A stretch of 35,593 nucleotides of DNA from Candidatus Heimdallarchaeota archaeon (GCA_020351745.1 CP070665.1:1045743-1081335); one strand, 5' to 3'. Counted from the first letter of the stretch, positions 15,300 to 24,344 are shown. Program-made: numbers and translations. The notes: generated by a model not told the origin, from the letters alone.

Positions 15300-16265
15300 T
15301 CATTCCAATAAAGTCTGGTCTCTTTTACTATCAGTATAACACTCATAGTAGTCTGATTGGACAAGTGAATTCTCATAATTTCGATCAATAATTGTATTTG
15401 GTAGAACAACACTACTCGTTAACATTACTCCCTTTTCAACAACTGAGTTATCTCCTAAAATGGAGTTTTTTAAGACAACTGATTCATCGATACAGACATT
15501 TTTCCCAATTATATTTTCATTAATTCTTCCATTCTGAATCTTATGAAGGAATTTCATGTTAAAACGCCATAAATCATGAGATGTACTTATATGACAGACC
15601 CTCTTTGTAATTACTCCACCAACTCGGCCTCCATGACGAATGGTTTTGTTAATCACTGTAGCTAATTCATATTCGCCACGATTGGTCTTTTCGATTCCTT
15701 TTATCATATCAAAAATTAATTTTGAAAAAATATAAAGAGCTGCTGAATTTAGATCACTTAGTATTTCGGCTGGAGTTTGTGGTTTTTCTCGAATCTCTAA
15801 CACACGACCATTTCGATAATCAACCGTAGATGATTCTTTCATTAAGTTGAACTCCATTTTTTCAAGAGAAAGAGTGATGTCATTTCTCTCTTTCACATGT
15901 ACTCTACTTAATTCCCTTAAGAAAGAAGGTGAAAACAGTGAATCCCCAGCAATTACTAGAAAATGTTTGGTAGATAGATATTCTTCAACCTGTAAAACTG
16001 CATGGGCTGTTCCAAGTGCTTTTTCCTGAACGATAGAAAGTGGATTAAGGTCTGGAAAAGTCATATCAACAAATGAGGGAATAATTTTGTCATCTCTCTG
16101 AATTACAATCCCAATATTCTGAATTCCAGCTTCCAAAAGACGTTCTATTGAGTGTTGTATTATTGGTTTGTTTAACAACGGTAACATTGGTTTAGGAGTG
16201 CTGTATGAAAATGGATACAGTCGTGATCCTTCACCTGCAGCCAGAATAAACGCATAAACAGTCAT
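15300..16265 (-). CDS. Sugar-1-phosphate nucleotidyltransferase
   Basis: A 321-residue protein of the NDP-sugar pyrophosphorylase family. It opens with LAAGEGSRLYPFSYSTPKPM, the nucleotide-binding signature (G-x-G-x-R and the STPKPM Lys), followed by NKPIIQHSIERL, and continues with IAGDSLF, the metal-binding Asp segment. The C-terminal part (about 250-295) has several short hexapeptide-like turns (IIGKNVCIDESVVLKNSILGD), a truncated left-handed beta helix like those in GlmU-type and archaeal glucose-1-phosphate thymidylyltransferase-like enzymes. It makes an activated sugar for glycan or surface-polymer synthesis; the base and sugar cannot be told from the sequence. It stands alone between the RING gene and the divergent longin-like gene. 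Confidence 0.85.
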   Translation of the reverse strand: MTVYAFILAAGEGSRLYPFSYSTPKPMLPLLNKPIIQHSIERLLEAGIQNIGIVIQRDDKIIPSFVDMTFPDLNPLSIVQEKALGTAHAVLQVEEYLSTKHFLVIAGDSLFSPSFLRELSRVHVKERNDITLSLEKMEFNLMKESSTVDYRNGRVLEIREKPQTPAEILSDLNSAALYIFSKLIFDMIKGIEKTNRGEYELATVINKTIRHGGRVGGVITKRVCHISTSHDLWRFNMKFLHKIQNGRINENIIGKNVCIDESVVLKNSILGDNSVVEKGVMLTSSVVLPNTIIDRNYENSLVQSDYYECYTDSKRDQTLLE

Positions 16266-16395
16266 TTTTGCCAGTTCAATTAAATTAAAGGTTATCGAAT
16301 TGGTTTCAATTCTAAAAAATTTATAAGTTATGTTGTTAGAATTATTTCCTAATTAATAAAGTGATTTAAAACAATAATTATCTGAGACTAGTAGC

Positions 16396-17136
16396 ATGGT
16401 TCGTTTAAAAGCTGTTTACCTGATTAAAGAGGAAGGATTTGTAATATATAACCAATCATTTGGTGCAACAGAGCAGGATCAGGATATGGTCGCGTCTTTA
16501 CTTATGGCTTTAAGGAGCTTTGGAATGGAGGCTTTGGGAGAGGGATCTTTATCTAAAGTGGACTTTGGTGAAGGGGTAGATATGATCTTGGAAACTGGAA
16601 ACCGATTAGTTGCAATGGCGGTTGTAGTTCTAGATAAGGAACATAAGGAACGAGAAGAGTATGACATTCGTAAAGACTTATTAAAATTCGTTAGACGAAT
16701 TGAGGAGAGTTATGCAGAAGAACTGGATGACCCTATCTTTCAAAAAAGTGCTTTCTCTGGAGTAGGAACCCAGATTTATCAGCATTTTTTCCGTGATAAA
16801 ATGTCCAGGATTCATAACAACCAATTTGCAAGTCTTAATGAGTATTTAAAATATCCCACAACTTTATTATTTGAGATCACTCCTCGGGGGGGAAAACTCT
16901 ATAAATTTTATAGAGAATTTCCAAAATTCACTGAATTAATCGGAGATATCCAGAAAGAAGATTTTGATAAATTGATTAACAGTATGCAAGACAAGAATAG
17001 CATGGTTTCATTTAAAGATTGCCTTGATCTCTTTGGTGAACAGAAGATGGATCAGATTCTCGACATATTCAAATTTTTGACAAATCGAGGAATGTTTGAA
17101 GCCTATAATTTTGAACGAATAGCAGTTGAGTCATAA
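16396..17136 (+). CDS. Longin/roadblock-like protein with C-terminal winged helix
   Basis: A 246-residue soluble protein. Residues 1-110 have the beta-beta-alpha-beta-beta-beta-alpha pattern of the longin/roadblock (profilin-like) fold: VRLKAVYLIKEEGFVIYNQSF, a helix DMVASLLMALRSFGME, strands SKVDFGEGVDMILETGNRLVAMAVVVL and a final long helix. The last 70 residues resemble a winged helix (FKDCLDLFGEQKMDQILDIFKFLTNRGMFEA). Proteins of this type are abundant in Asgard archaea, where they are thought to partner small GTPases; here the GTPase fusion at 28224 is 11 kb away. It starts with ATG, probably from its own promoter (TTTAAAAC near 16364). I do not recognise a named orthologue. Confidence 0.6.
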   Translation: MVRLKAVYLIKEEGFVIYNQSFGATEQDQDMVASLLMALRSFGMEALGEGSLSKVDFGEGVDMILETGNRLVAMAVVVLDKEHKEREEYDIRKDLLKFVRRIEESYAEELDDPIFQKSAFSGVGTQIYQHFFRDKMSRIHNNQFASLNEYLKYPTTLLFEITPRGGKLYKFYREFPKFTELIGDIQKEDFDKLINSMQDKNSMVSFKDCLDLFGEQKMDQILDIFKFLTNRGMFEAYNFERIAVES

Positions 17137-17160
17137 TTAGTATACATTTTAAGAAGGAAC

Positions 17161-18015
17161 CTAGCATGTAACGTCTTTCCCGCACTGAGGACATTTAACA
17201 GTTTTTTCTCGTTGAGTTCGTACAATAAATGCAGTCATTTTCCTCATTTCTTTTTGCATTGTATTGAGTTCGGCTATAATTCTCGTTTCGACAGTGGTGT
17301 TAATTTGCTGGCTCATCACCTCGGGTAGAGCAGAAATGCTTTTAGCCAACTGCTCGGCTGCTTGTACTAATCTTTGAAGAGTTCCATCTTGCATAGCCAA
17401 ACGTTCTGTCACAGATGTCTTAAGCTCGTTGACGGATGACTCTAAGTAAATAGCGATACGATCTCGCAGTGAAGCCAATTCTACTTGGATTATTGCATTC
17501 ACTCGATCCCTAAGTTCAGCAACAGTGGCCAGTTGATCAGTCTGATTCTCAATTAGGGCATTTAGATTACTTACAACGTTGTCAAGTTTGTCTGAAATCA
17601 CTACAAAATTGTTAATACTAGCTTCGAATCGACCCTTGGTTTCTTCGGCTGATGAGTCTACCATAGTGCTAATATCATTAGATAATTTTCGCATACTCCC
17701 AACAACATCTTCTACATAGCTTACCTTAATGAATTTCAGATCGTTCTTTGTTTCTTCAGCAGTTGTTACGAATGTCTTTTGGAAAGCCCCAATGGATCCC
17801 TCAAGTTTAGAAATTACTGAGGGAAGGTTTTGGATTGAAACCTGTAATTCAGAACTAATTTTTGAAGCATTAACTATTTGTTGAATCGAGATAAGCTTTT
17901 CATCAATACTATTTGTTAGTTGGAGGAGGTATTGAACTTCCGAAGGATCTTTAACAGCCTGTTTCACTTCCGAAATCAATTGCAATATTTCTTTAATGTC
18001 ATCTTCTAGGCCCAT
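17161..18015 (-). CDS. Coiled-coil protein with C-terminal zinc knuckle
   Basis: A 284-residue protein that is almost wholly helical: long amphipathic helices with Ile/Leu heptads and Gln/Ser-rich faces, no membrane segment, ending in CPQCGKDVTC. Three cysteines (C-x2-C-x5-C) at the very end suggest half of a zinc ribbon, completed by another chain or by a dimer. It resembles methyl-accepting-type or prefoldin-like rods in composition, but there is no signature. A TGAGGA ribosome-binding site lies six bases before ATG. It follows the 18184 gene by 168 bases, which hold a TATA-like box and a palindrome, so it may be both a promoter-driven gene and the tail of the tubulin-like operon. A structural or tethering role is a guess from context. 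Confidence 0.6.
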   Translation of the reverse strand: MGLEDDIKEILQLISEVKQAVKDPSEVQYLLQLTNSIDEKLISIQQIVNASKISSELQVSIQNLPSVISKLEGSIGAFQKTFVTTAEETKNDLKFIKVSYVEDVVGSMRKLSNDISTMVDSSAEETKGRFEASINNFVVISDKLDNVVSNLNALIENQTDQLATVAELRDRVNAIIQVELASLRDRIAIYLESSVNELKTSVTERLAMQDGTLQRLVQAAEQLAKSISALPEVMSQQINTTVETRIIAELNTMQKEMRKMTAFIVRTQREKTVKCPQCGKDVTC

Positions 18016-18078
18016 GCTATTTCCTCACATCTTATCACTATTGTTGGGTAATAAACTCAAAGATTCTAAAAGATTTTC

Positions 18079-18093
18079 GAGTCTTCAAGACTC
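18079..18093. promoter_or_regulatory. Perfect 15-bp palindrome in a promoter region
   Basis: GAGTCTTCAAGACTC is a perfect inverted repeat of two seven-base arms around one base. The arms are too close for a stable hairpin, so it reads like a binding site for a dimeric regulator. It sits about 65 bases upstream of the start of the coiled-coil gene and just downstream of a TATA-like TTAATAAAAG (minus strand, about 18116-18125), at the position expected for transcription start or leader sequence. Confidence 0.4.
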
Positions 18094-18183
18094 AAGCATT
18101 AATAATATCAATCTTTTATTAAGGTTAATTAAAAAAACCAAACAACTGACAATGAATTTTATTACAAAATTCAAAGGAAAGTA

Positions 18184-19263
18184 TCATTTTAAGCGTCTTA
18201 AAAAAGTCACAAACTTTTCATTTTCTAACATTGTGTTATTTAATCTATTGATCATGATAATTGTTTCTGAGCAGATGAATTGTTTAAAATCATTCCCTAC
18301 TGCTTTCTGTAAATCTAAATAAATTTCTTTTACTACAGAAAATGAAACATTAGGTATTCTAGATTCTAAATCTCCTGTTCCGAGATTATAATTCTGTAGA
18401 ATACTGGAAGAAACACGAAGCGAGTCTTGTAGCTTTCGATTATCACCAGAGTACTCTGAAATACTCAGATAATATTTCTTCACAACATCTTGGACTTGCT
18501 CTAGTTCCAAAGATGTAAGACTTAATTCATCTTCACCAGGAAACAGACGACGGAGGTTTTGGAGTAAGCGTGCAGCTGGAGCTTCTCGTAAGAGCTTACT
18601 AATAAGATTTTTAAACTCAAAAGATGGAATTTGAAAAATTTCGTATGGATTAGGGAGAGAAGACTCAGGTCGAAGCTCATAACGATGTAGCTCTTTACAT
18701 GCGGTAAAATAGTAATTAGGAAAACCTAAATGAGACAAATTTGAGTACGAGGAGAACATCTTTTCAATAGTATCAAGGATTCCCCACTTGTCTTGATAAT
18801 CAATATTTCGTTGAAAAAGACCTATTCTTTCCTCTTGTATTGCAGACGGTTTTCCTAAAACTTCAGTCGATGTAGAAGTACTAGAGAGTTCATCTAACAA
18901 TGAAGAAACTTCAATATTGATTTTTTCAATTTTTTCTGGGATTTCTAAACCTGTTTCTGGCTGTAAAAGTATTTTAGAAAGAAATTCTTCAACCATCGAT
19001 AAGGTTGTAATTGCCTCATCATTAAGGACATAATCACTCCGGAATGCCGTAACTAAGGCTGAAAGAAGCTTAATGAGTAGGAGATTCATACAAATAAGGA
19101 GATTAATTTTCTCTCCCATGTTCCCTCGGGAACTCCAAAAATTAAACGATGGATATTTCTGTTTATCCTTATCTGGTTCTGAATTCGATTGATCTTCGAT
19201 AAATTCATCAGGATTGCGCGAATCTCGTGTAAATTCAAACTTTGGGCTATTTTTTTCGTCCAA
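18184..19263 (-). CDS. Helical protein encoded next to the tubulin-like GTPase
   Basis: A 359-residue protein, not recognised. The N-terminal 45 residues are polar and disordered (EDQSNSEPDKDKQ). The rest is all-helical, with one mildly hydrophobic helix (INLLICMNLLLIKLLSALV, about 53-71) that could touch the membrane, Ser/Thr-rich loops (SSTSTSTEVLG) and several amphipathic helices to the C terminus. The start is TTG 19263; the Shine-Dalgarno-like AAGGTG overlaps the TAA of the tubulin-like gene, and the 14-base gap means tight co-translation with it. This makes a direct partnership with the GTPase likely. It has no motif of known tubulin-binding proteins. Confidence 0.6.
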   Translation of the reverse strand: MDEKNSPKFEFTRDSRNPDEFIEDQSNSEPDKDKQKYPSFNFWSSRGNMGEKINLLICMNLLLIKLLSALVTAFRSDYVLNDEAITTLSMVEEFLSKILLQPETGLEIPEKIEKINIEVSSLLDELSSTSTSTEVLGKPSAIQEERIGLFQRNIDYQDKWGILDTIEKMFSSYSNLSHLGFPNYYFTACKELHRYELRPESSLPNPYEIFQIPSFEFKNLISKLLREAPAARLLQNLRRLFPGEDELSLTSLELEQVQDVVKKYYLSISEYSGDNRKLQDSLRVSSSILQNYNLGTGDLESRIPNVSFSVVKEIYLDLQKAVGNDFKQFICSETIIMINRLNNTMLENEKFVTFLRRLK

Positions 19264-19277
19264 TTTGATCCAGCACC

Positions 19278-20642
19278 TTATTCTGGTTTAATGTAATAAC
19301 CAAACAACTTCTCTAAATCATTGACCGCTGAATCGAGCTCATTCCTTGTTGTTCCTTTTGATCGTTTAAACCAATGCTGCTTTAATTCCGAGTCACCACT
19401 ATGAAGTTGGATAAGTGCTTTGGCCTCCTCAAGAATATCATGTAACTCTGGTATTTTTGGCAAACCAAATAATAGAAGGAGAGAAGCTCGTGTGGTATCA
19501 TCATCATAGGCGCAATATGTAGGAGAAATGCTTGCACCCTTAGCTAAGAATGGTGCTAATGCCTTTTTCAAGAGAGGATCATATTCCACTCGTGCGATAT
19601 TACGGGGACCACTGAGTACAGAGAAAACAGATGAAGCAGCAGGGTTTGTTCCCATGTCTGTTAGGCTGCAATTGGAAAGAGTGTATTCTACTGCAGTTGA
19701 AAGTTGAGAGTCCATTCCACCAATTTCGGGGAACACGGATAGATCATCAAACATTGCAGGAACAACAACACTATCCAATTTCAATGCAAAGTCACCAATA
19801 TCGGTAGTAGGCAATACCTCTTTTCCTACTTCAGGTACACCAGGGGATAGCATTTCAGCAATAGATTCTAATGCTAAGGGGTTAATTAATTCAACAAAAG
19901 CTTCTTCTATCTGAGCTGGATAAGATGTTCCATCTTGACCGATAACAGTTGGGATACTGGAACTAACCTGCTCACTACTTAAATCAGCTAAATCCTTCCC
20001 TATTTGTCTACTCAACAAATCAACAGATTCCCCACGTTGCCAACTTAAAACCCTTTCAAGCATTGTTCTATTAGAAAGAAGAAGAATAAGATCAGGGCCC
20101 ATGTTTCCTTCCTCTAGTTGGAGCCGTAGCAATCTTGATAACGCCCAAACGCTATTAACTGCTTCAGAGGACTGGTTAACGAAAGGTAAGACCCCAAAAA
20201 CATAAATAAAGATTTTACGTTTTTCTTCTTCAGCAAAACGCTTTCTTAGTAATCGTATTAAAGCAGGAGTCCCACCACATCCTGTACCTCCTCCAAAACT
20301 GGTAAAAATGCAAAAACCACTAATTCCTTCATAACCAAGGCCTTGCAACTGGTTTAGAACAATATCTTGAGAATTTATAACCGCCTCGTAACCTGCAGAA
20401 AATTTTCCACCTACTCCAATCTCTGCATCTGAATAAAGAAGAGTCCTTTTCTTGGAAACGGAATATTTCTTTCGTGCTTTCAGTAAGTCTCCCCGATCAG
20501 TATTCATCACTAGATATTCTCTGATACGCTGAGGTAACTCACCTTTTTTTGATTTAGCTAAGTAGCTGCCCACTAGATTTGATCCACATTCACCAATACC
20601 AATAGCAAAGATCTCTGATTCTGATCCTCCTTCAATTGACAT
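19278..20642 (-). CDS. Divergent tubulin/FtsZ-family GTPase
   Basis: A 454-residue protein of the tubulin/FtsZ superfamily. The phosphate-binding tubulin signature reads FGGGTGCGG (G117-G124), preceded by the N-terminal IGIGECGSNLVGSYLAKSK (nucleotide-binding glycine loop) and VMNTDRGDL, a T3-like segment. The length and N-terminal spacing fit FtsZ/CetZ/tubulin-like GTPases. I do not see a clean T7 loop (N-x-D-x-x-D/E): the nearest, INPLALES, keeps Asn and Glu but not the first acidic residue, so hydrolysis may be weak. It is clearly not a standard FtsZ1/FtsZ2 cell-division protein by eye. A TATA-like AATATAAAT lies about 20 bases before ATG, so near-leaderless internal transcription is possible in addition to read-through from the 1170-residue gene (52-base gap). 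Confidence 0.8.
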   Translation of the reverse strand: MSIEGGSESEIFAIGIGECGSNLVGSYLAKSKKGELPQRIREYLVMNTDRGDLLKARKKYSVSKKRTLLYSDAEIGVGGKFSAGYEAVINSQDIVLNQLQGLGYEGISGFCIFTSFGGGTGCGGTPALIRLLRKRFAEEEKRKIFIYVFGVLPFVNQSSEAVNSVWALSRLLRLQLEEGNMGPDLILLLSNRTMLERVLSWQRGESVDLLSRQIGKDLADLSSEQVSSSIPTVIGQDGTSYPAQIEEAFVELINPLALESIAEMLSPGVPEVGKEVLPTTDIGDFALKLDSVVVPAMFDDLSVFPEIGGMDSQLSTAVEYTLSNCSLTDMGTNPAASSVFSVLSGPRNIARVEYDPLLKKALAPFLAKGASISPTYCAYDDDTTRASLLLLFGLPKIPELHDILEEAKALIQLHSGDSELKQHWFKRSKGTTRNELDSAVNDLEKLFGYYIKPE

Positions 20643-20694
20643 TTTGACACACTCAAATTTATATTATTTTTATTTGTTTGTAAGTCATTTAGTT

Positions 20695-23600
20695 CTACAG
20701 TTTGATACCAGATTTAATTTCAATAAGCAATTTCATGACAAGGGATAAATAAGAGCGGATTACCTCATTATGAGGATAAGTCTCTCTGATTTTCTTAGAA
20801 ATTTCTTTATACTGTCGTGAGTTCTCCTCTTTACTCTCTGTTGGGGAATACCGAGGACGGAACATGCGTATAGCGTGATGCCAATGATTTAATTGCACAG
20901 AAACCTTCTTCCACTCATTTCTTTGTTCATCTATTTGTGGTAACAATTCCAAAATATATCTAAGATCATGAGAGTCTAAGAATTCCTCACGAGCTTTTAC
21001 TAATTTAGATAAAGGAAAAATTCTTTTGGAGGCTTCCTCTGTATATCTCTTAAACACTTCTTGAATATTAGAATAATATTCTAAATTCCCCAACTCAGTC
21101 TGTAGAGCAGCATTACGATCCTTTTCAATCTTTTTCATGATTTCTATTACAGATCCTCGTACAGATACCAGTTCGAGTATAGCTTGGGTTAAGCGACTGA
21201 TATGATTTGTGGTAGCAATTTCTTGAAATCGACTCAAATATGCGAGATCAACCCGTTCGTCTTGACGTAGGTCAATTTCGTAATGATTAAATAAATACTC
21301 AACTGCATCTTGAATTTCAGTAATATAGCGTTTTCCCATGGATCTAATTTCTCTACAAGCTTTAGTATCAGTCTGCAAGCGATCAATTTCAACAAAAACC
21401 TCGGTTATTTCCCGTAATTGAACATCTTCTTGGTTTTTAACAATTACTTGGCTAAAAGCCTCTATATACCCCCCTACATGCTCGATAATATTGATCCCGA
21501 CTTCTTTTAAATCATTAACATTTTTCAGAACCTTTCGGGATTCTTTTACACCATGAGCTAGCAGAATTGCAACGATTTCAGTGTCATATAAAAAAATAAG
21601 TTGTCGTAATTTATGTGCTAGTCGCTCATGAGACACTTCTTCAGCTTCAAAATCAGAAATTTTCTTTTCTGCTGCAAAAACAGTATCATCCACAGGTGTG
21701 ATTTCATTTATCCGTGGAAGACTGACTCTTAACCAATTAAAGAGGTTTTGATGAAGAGTTGCTAAGGAATCTTTAGCCATTTGCAAACTTTCCAAACTAT
21801 AACTCTCAAAAACGTTAACTAACCTTACAATATCCTTATGAGTTTTGATTTCAGCCATTTTTTCATGCATAAGTTCCAAGGTTTCTTCAAAAAAGATTGC
21901 ATACTGAGTAGGAAGCTTAGAATAATCCTGTATATGAGAGGAAATCTCACGTTCCATTTGTTCAACCAAGGTTGAAGCTTTTCGTTCAATAAATGCTCTT
22001 AATTGCCAAAATTCCGTTAGGGCTTCAAAATAATCAAGATCATTAATTTCTCTATCAGTAGAATAGATTAAACTGCTTTTTCGAGATTTTAATAAGCGAA
22101 AAAGTCTTCTATCGACTCCCTCAAGATTTGTTATCTGTTTTTTTAATTCAATAAGTATTTCGTTCTTATTTTCTTCAATCGTCTCTAGGAAAGAAATATA
22201 TTCTTTAATTACAGCCCCAATATCTCCTGATTCTGAGTATTTATCAATAGAACTCACTATTTGATTACGTTTTTCCCGTAAATCAAACCGTGTCTCTATG
22301 GGAATCAATGGAAATGGAATTGACTTTAAATTTTCATGGATCCGCGAAGATATCTTGTACTTCCACACTGGAATCTTTTCATACTCATCTAGAAGTTCTT
22401 GGATGCTTTTTTTGGCTGCAGCACTCGCTTCATCTCGGAATGATTTTAAATCTTCTACTGCAAGGATCGGAACATGTGCTTTTAATTTGGGAGGAATTGT
22501 TTCCAAATTTGTAAGTTGATGGTAAATTGGATGTATCTCATTATCCATTTTGTTCCAAAGCTCGGTTTTGATATTTGCATTAAGACGATGTAGTACTTCA
22601 ATTTCATGAACCAAGTCTCGAATATCTATCTCTTCTACAATTTTTTGTTTCCTTTGATATTCGATTTGATCTTTCAGGTCTTTAGATAGAATATCCCGTA
22701 AACTTTCACGAGAATCATATAGATTCAACAAATTTTGTCTAAGGCTTTGTTGAGCAGGTTTTGAAAAGTAAGCAACCAAACGGGTCTCCCAATCCTTTAT
22801 TTCTCGGGCTTTACTACTTAATTCACTTGGGGAGAGAGCTTCAAAATCACGAATGGTTGGTATTTGAGGCCCCTCAACTAAATTTATCACTTCTTGGATA
22901 TGAGGATTCTCTAAAAGTCTGAAGAAATAATTCTGACACTCTTCAGCTAAAGATGACTTCAATTCATGATATCTTTTTGCTAGTTCTACCCATTCTTGAA
23001 GGTCTCTTGTTTTTGCTGCGTCTTTCCCAATTGTTCTTACGTCTTTAGTGAAATCAGGAGGAACTGGTATCTTCATTGCACGAATAGCTTTAGAAGCATT
23101 GATTAATTCAGAGGTACTGATCATTTTCTTTGTAGCGATAATCTGCTGCTGGCGCCAAGAGCGGATTTTCTCAATATCTTGGATTATGGTTGGTATACTT
23201 GTAGAAGAAACATCTGTTTCTGGAACAGGTGAAAAAGAAGATTCCAATCCTTCTCTCCCTGTAATCTGTATAATCAATCCAATTTGGTCTTCTGTTTCGG
23301 TTTTTAATGAGATTTCATATGTTCGAAGCGCGTTTACGAACTCGTTACTTAGTAAGTTTAATCTCTTCTCCAATCCAATGAGAGTTTCTACTGAAGTTGT
23401 TTTCTCTGTACTGGTTTGAATATCTTGTATTTCCTCCTTCAAAGCATCTATTTTTGCCCAAAGATCCAAACCAATTGAAGCTACCGTATCAATATGTTGT
23501 TGTAATTCAGAAGACATTTGAATTATTGCCAGTTGAATTTTACCTTCTGTACCTTTCCTGCGTTGCTTTAAATACGCGTTTTCAGCTTCTAACTGGCTAT

Positions 23601-24207
23601 AAACTTCCAACAAGTCAGGAATAGCCATCACATGAATACTTGTCTTTGTAGTTTGATTTGTGATTCGTATCTTTTCTTCATCAAAATTAACAAATTTACC
23701 ATAAAGTTCGATAATCTCTCGATTAAATAATAAGATAGAAACGTTTTTTCCTCGTAAGACCTCAGATATCTGATTATACGTTCTAAGTACACCTGAACTA
23801 AATTTTACGATTTCATTGACATTAAAACTGGGAATTTGTAGCTTACGAATGGTTTCTGTTTCTTGGGGGATAAATTTGGCAATTTCCTTGATGTTATTTG
23901 CCAGGTCAAAGTAAATCTTACGATATCCAACTAAAAGGGTGTTTAACAAATCCTCGGATAGCTTGCCAAATTTCTCTTTATTCTGAGTAAGAGCCTTCTT
24001 CATTCCCCTCTTTTTGAAGAATCCTGCTGTAGGCAAGTCTTTTTCCAGTTTTTCAATTTCTATCACTAATTTTTGAGCTTCATTCAAAGTGGAAACAGCT
24101 TGCACTGTTGGGTCAATTGATCGTAATTCAGTCACTAAATCTCGAATCTTATGAAGAACTTCCTTTGAAAGGAGTTCTCCTTCTTCCGATGTCATATTGG
24201 CTAGCAT
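20695..24207 (-). CDS. Very long helical, spectrin-like protein
   Basis: A 1170-residue protein predicted to be helical almost throughout, with no membrane segment, no signal peptide and no known domain. Helices of about 25-35 residues alternate with short breaks that often carry Ile/Leu-Pro (KIPV, SIPFPLIP, KLPT, TIPP), giving an irregular repeat of three-helix-like units as in spectrin or plectin rods. A basic amphipathic segment (FFKKRGMKKAL) near residue 65 could bind membrane or a partner. It is the first gene of the operon with the tubulin-like GTPase. ATG 24207 lies inside a duplicated promoter module; ATG 24195 (MTSEEG) is an alternative start. Rod-like proteins made with a filament-forming GTPase suggest a scaffold, cross-linker or motor-like tether. 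Confidence 0.7.
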   Translation of the reverse strand: MLANMTSEEGELLSKEVLHKIRDLVTELRSIDPTVQAVSTLNEAQKLVIEIEKLEKDLPTAGFFKKRGMKKALTQNKEKFGKLSEDLLNTLLVGYRKIYFDLANNIKEIAKFIPQETETIRKLQIPSFNVNEIVKFSSGVLRTYNQISEVLRGKNVSILLFNREIIELYGKFVNFDEEKIRITNQTTKTSIHVMAIPDLLEVYSQLEAENAYLKQRRKGTEGKIQLAIIQMSSELQQHIDTVASIGLDLWAKIDALKEEIQDIQTSTEKTTSVETLIGLEKRLNLLSNEFVNALRTYEISLKTETEDQIGLIIQITGREGLESSFSPVPETDVSSTSIPTIIQDIEKIRSWRQQQIIATKKMISTSELINASKAIRAMKIPVPPDFTKDVRTIGKDAAKTRDLQEWVELAKRYHELKSSLAEECQNYFFRLLENPHIQEVINLVEGPQIPTIRDFEALSPSELSSKAREIKDWETRLVAYFSKPAQQSLRQNLLNLYDSRESLRDILSKDLKDQIEYQRKQKIVEEIDIRDLVHEIEVLHRLNANIKTELWNKMDNEIHPIYHQLTNLETIPPKLKAHVPILAVEDLKSFRDEASAAAKKSIQELLDEYEKIPVWKYKISSRIHENLKSIPFPLIPIETRFDLREKRNQIVSSIDKYSESGDIGAVIKEYISFLETIEENKNEILIELKKQITNLEGVDRRLFRLLKSRKSSLIYSTDREINDLDYFEALTEFWQLRAFIERKASTLVEQMEREISSHIQDYSKLPTQYAIFFEETLELMHEKMAEIKTHKDIVRLVNVFESYSLESLQMAKDSLATLHQNLFNWLRVSLPRINEITPVDDTVFAAEKKISDFEAEEVSHERLAHKLRQLIFLYDTEIVAILLAHGVKESRKVLKNVNDLKEVGINIIEHVGGYIEAFSQVIVKNQEDVQLREITEVFVEIDRLQTDTKACREIRSMGKRYITEIQDAVEYLFNHYEIDLRQDERVDLAYLSRFQEIATTNHISRLTQAILELVSVRGSVIEIMKKIEKDRNAALQTELGNLEYYSNIQEVFKRYTEEASKRIFPLSKLVKAREEFLDSHDLRYILELLPQIDEQRNEWKKVSVQLNHWHHAIRMFRPRYSPTESKEENSRQYKEISKKIRETYPHNEVIRSYLSLVMKLLIEIKSGIKL

Positions 24208-24220
24208 CCTACGTCATTGA
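24204..24220 (-). repeat. 17-bp direct repeat, gene-proximal copy with the ATG
   Basis: GCATCCTACGTCATTGA on the plus strand; its complement contains the start codon of the 1170-residue gene (TAGGATGC). An identical copy is at 24264-24280. In the proximal position it joins directly to the 35-base repeat at 24221. Confidence 0.85.
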
Positions 24221-24255
24221 CACTATAATTTTCCTCTTTTTTAAATTAATCAAAT
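24221..24255 (-). promoter_or_regulatory. 35-bp repeat, proximal copy with TATA-like box
   Basis: A perfect 35-base repeat, second copy at 24345-24379. Read on the minus strand it contains a TATA-like TTTAAAAAAG (24236-24245); a start site about 25 bases downstream would fall near 24215, giving a leader under ten bases for the helical-protein gene at 24207. Confidence 0.5.
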
Positions 24256-24263
24256 TAGAGTGT

Positions 24264-24280
24264 GCATCCTACGTCATTGA
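24264..24280 (-). repeat. 17-bp direct repeat, distal copy with a 5-codon uORF
   Basis: Identical to 24204-24220, including the ATG. Here the ATG opens a five-codon frame (MHTLI, then TGA at 24252-24250) that ends inside the proximal promoter repeat. It would be carried only by transcripts from the distal promoter. Confidence 0.6.
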
Positions 24281-24344
24281 GGTGTAGTCTCTCTTCAGTA
24301 CCACTTAAGGAGAGGGTTCTTTATATGTTTCAGTATTATATACA

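Noticed and set aside
22290-22519. Overlapping plus-strand frames inside the 1170-residue gene
   Set aside because: They are short frames opposite a long, coherent helical protein and show no start signals.
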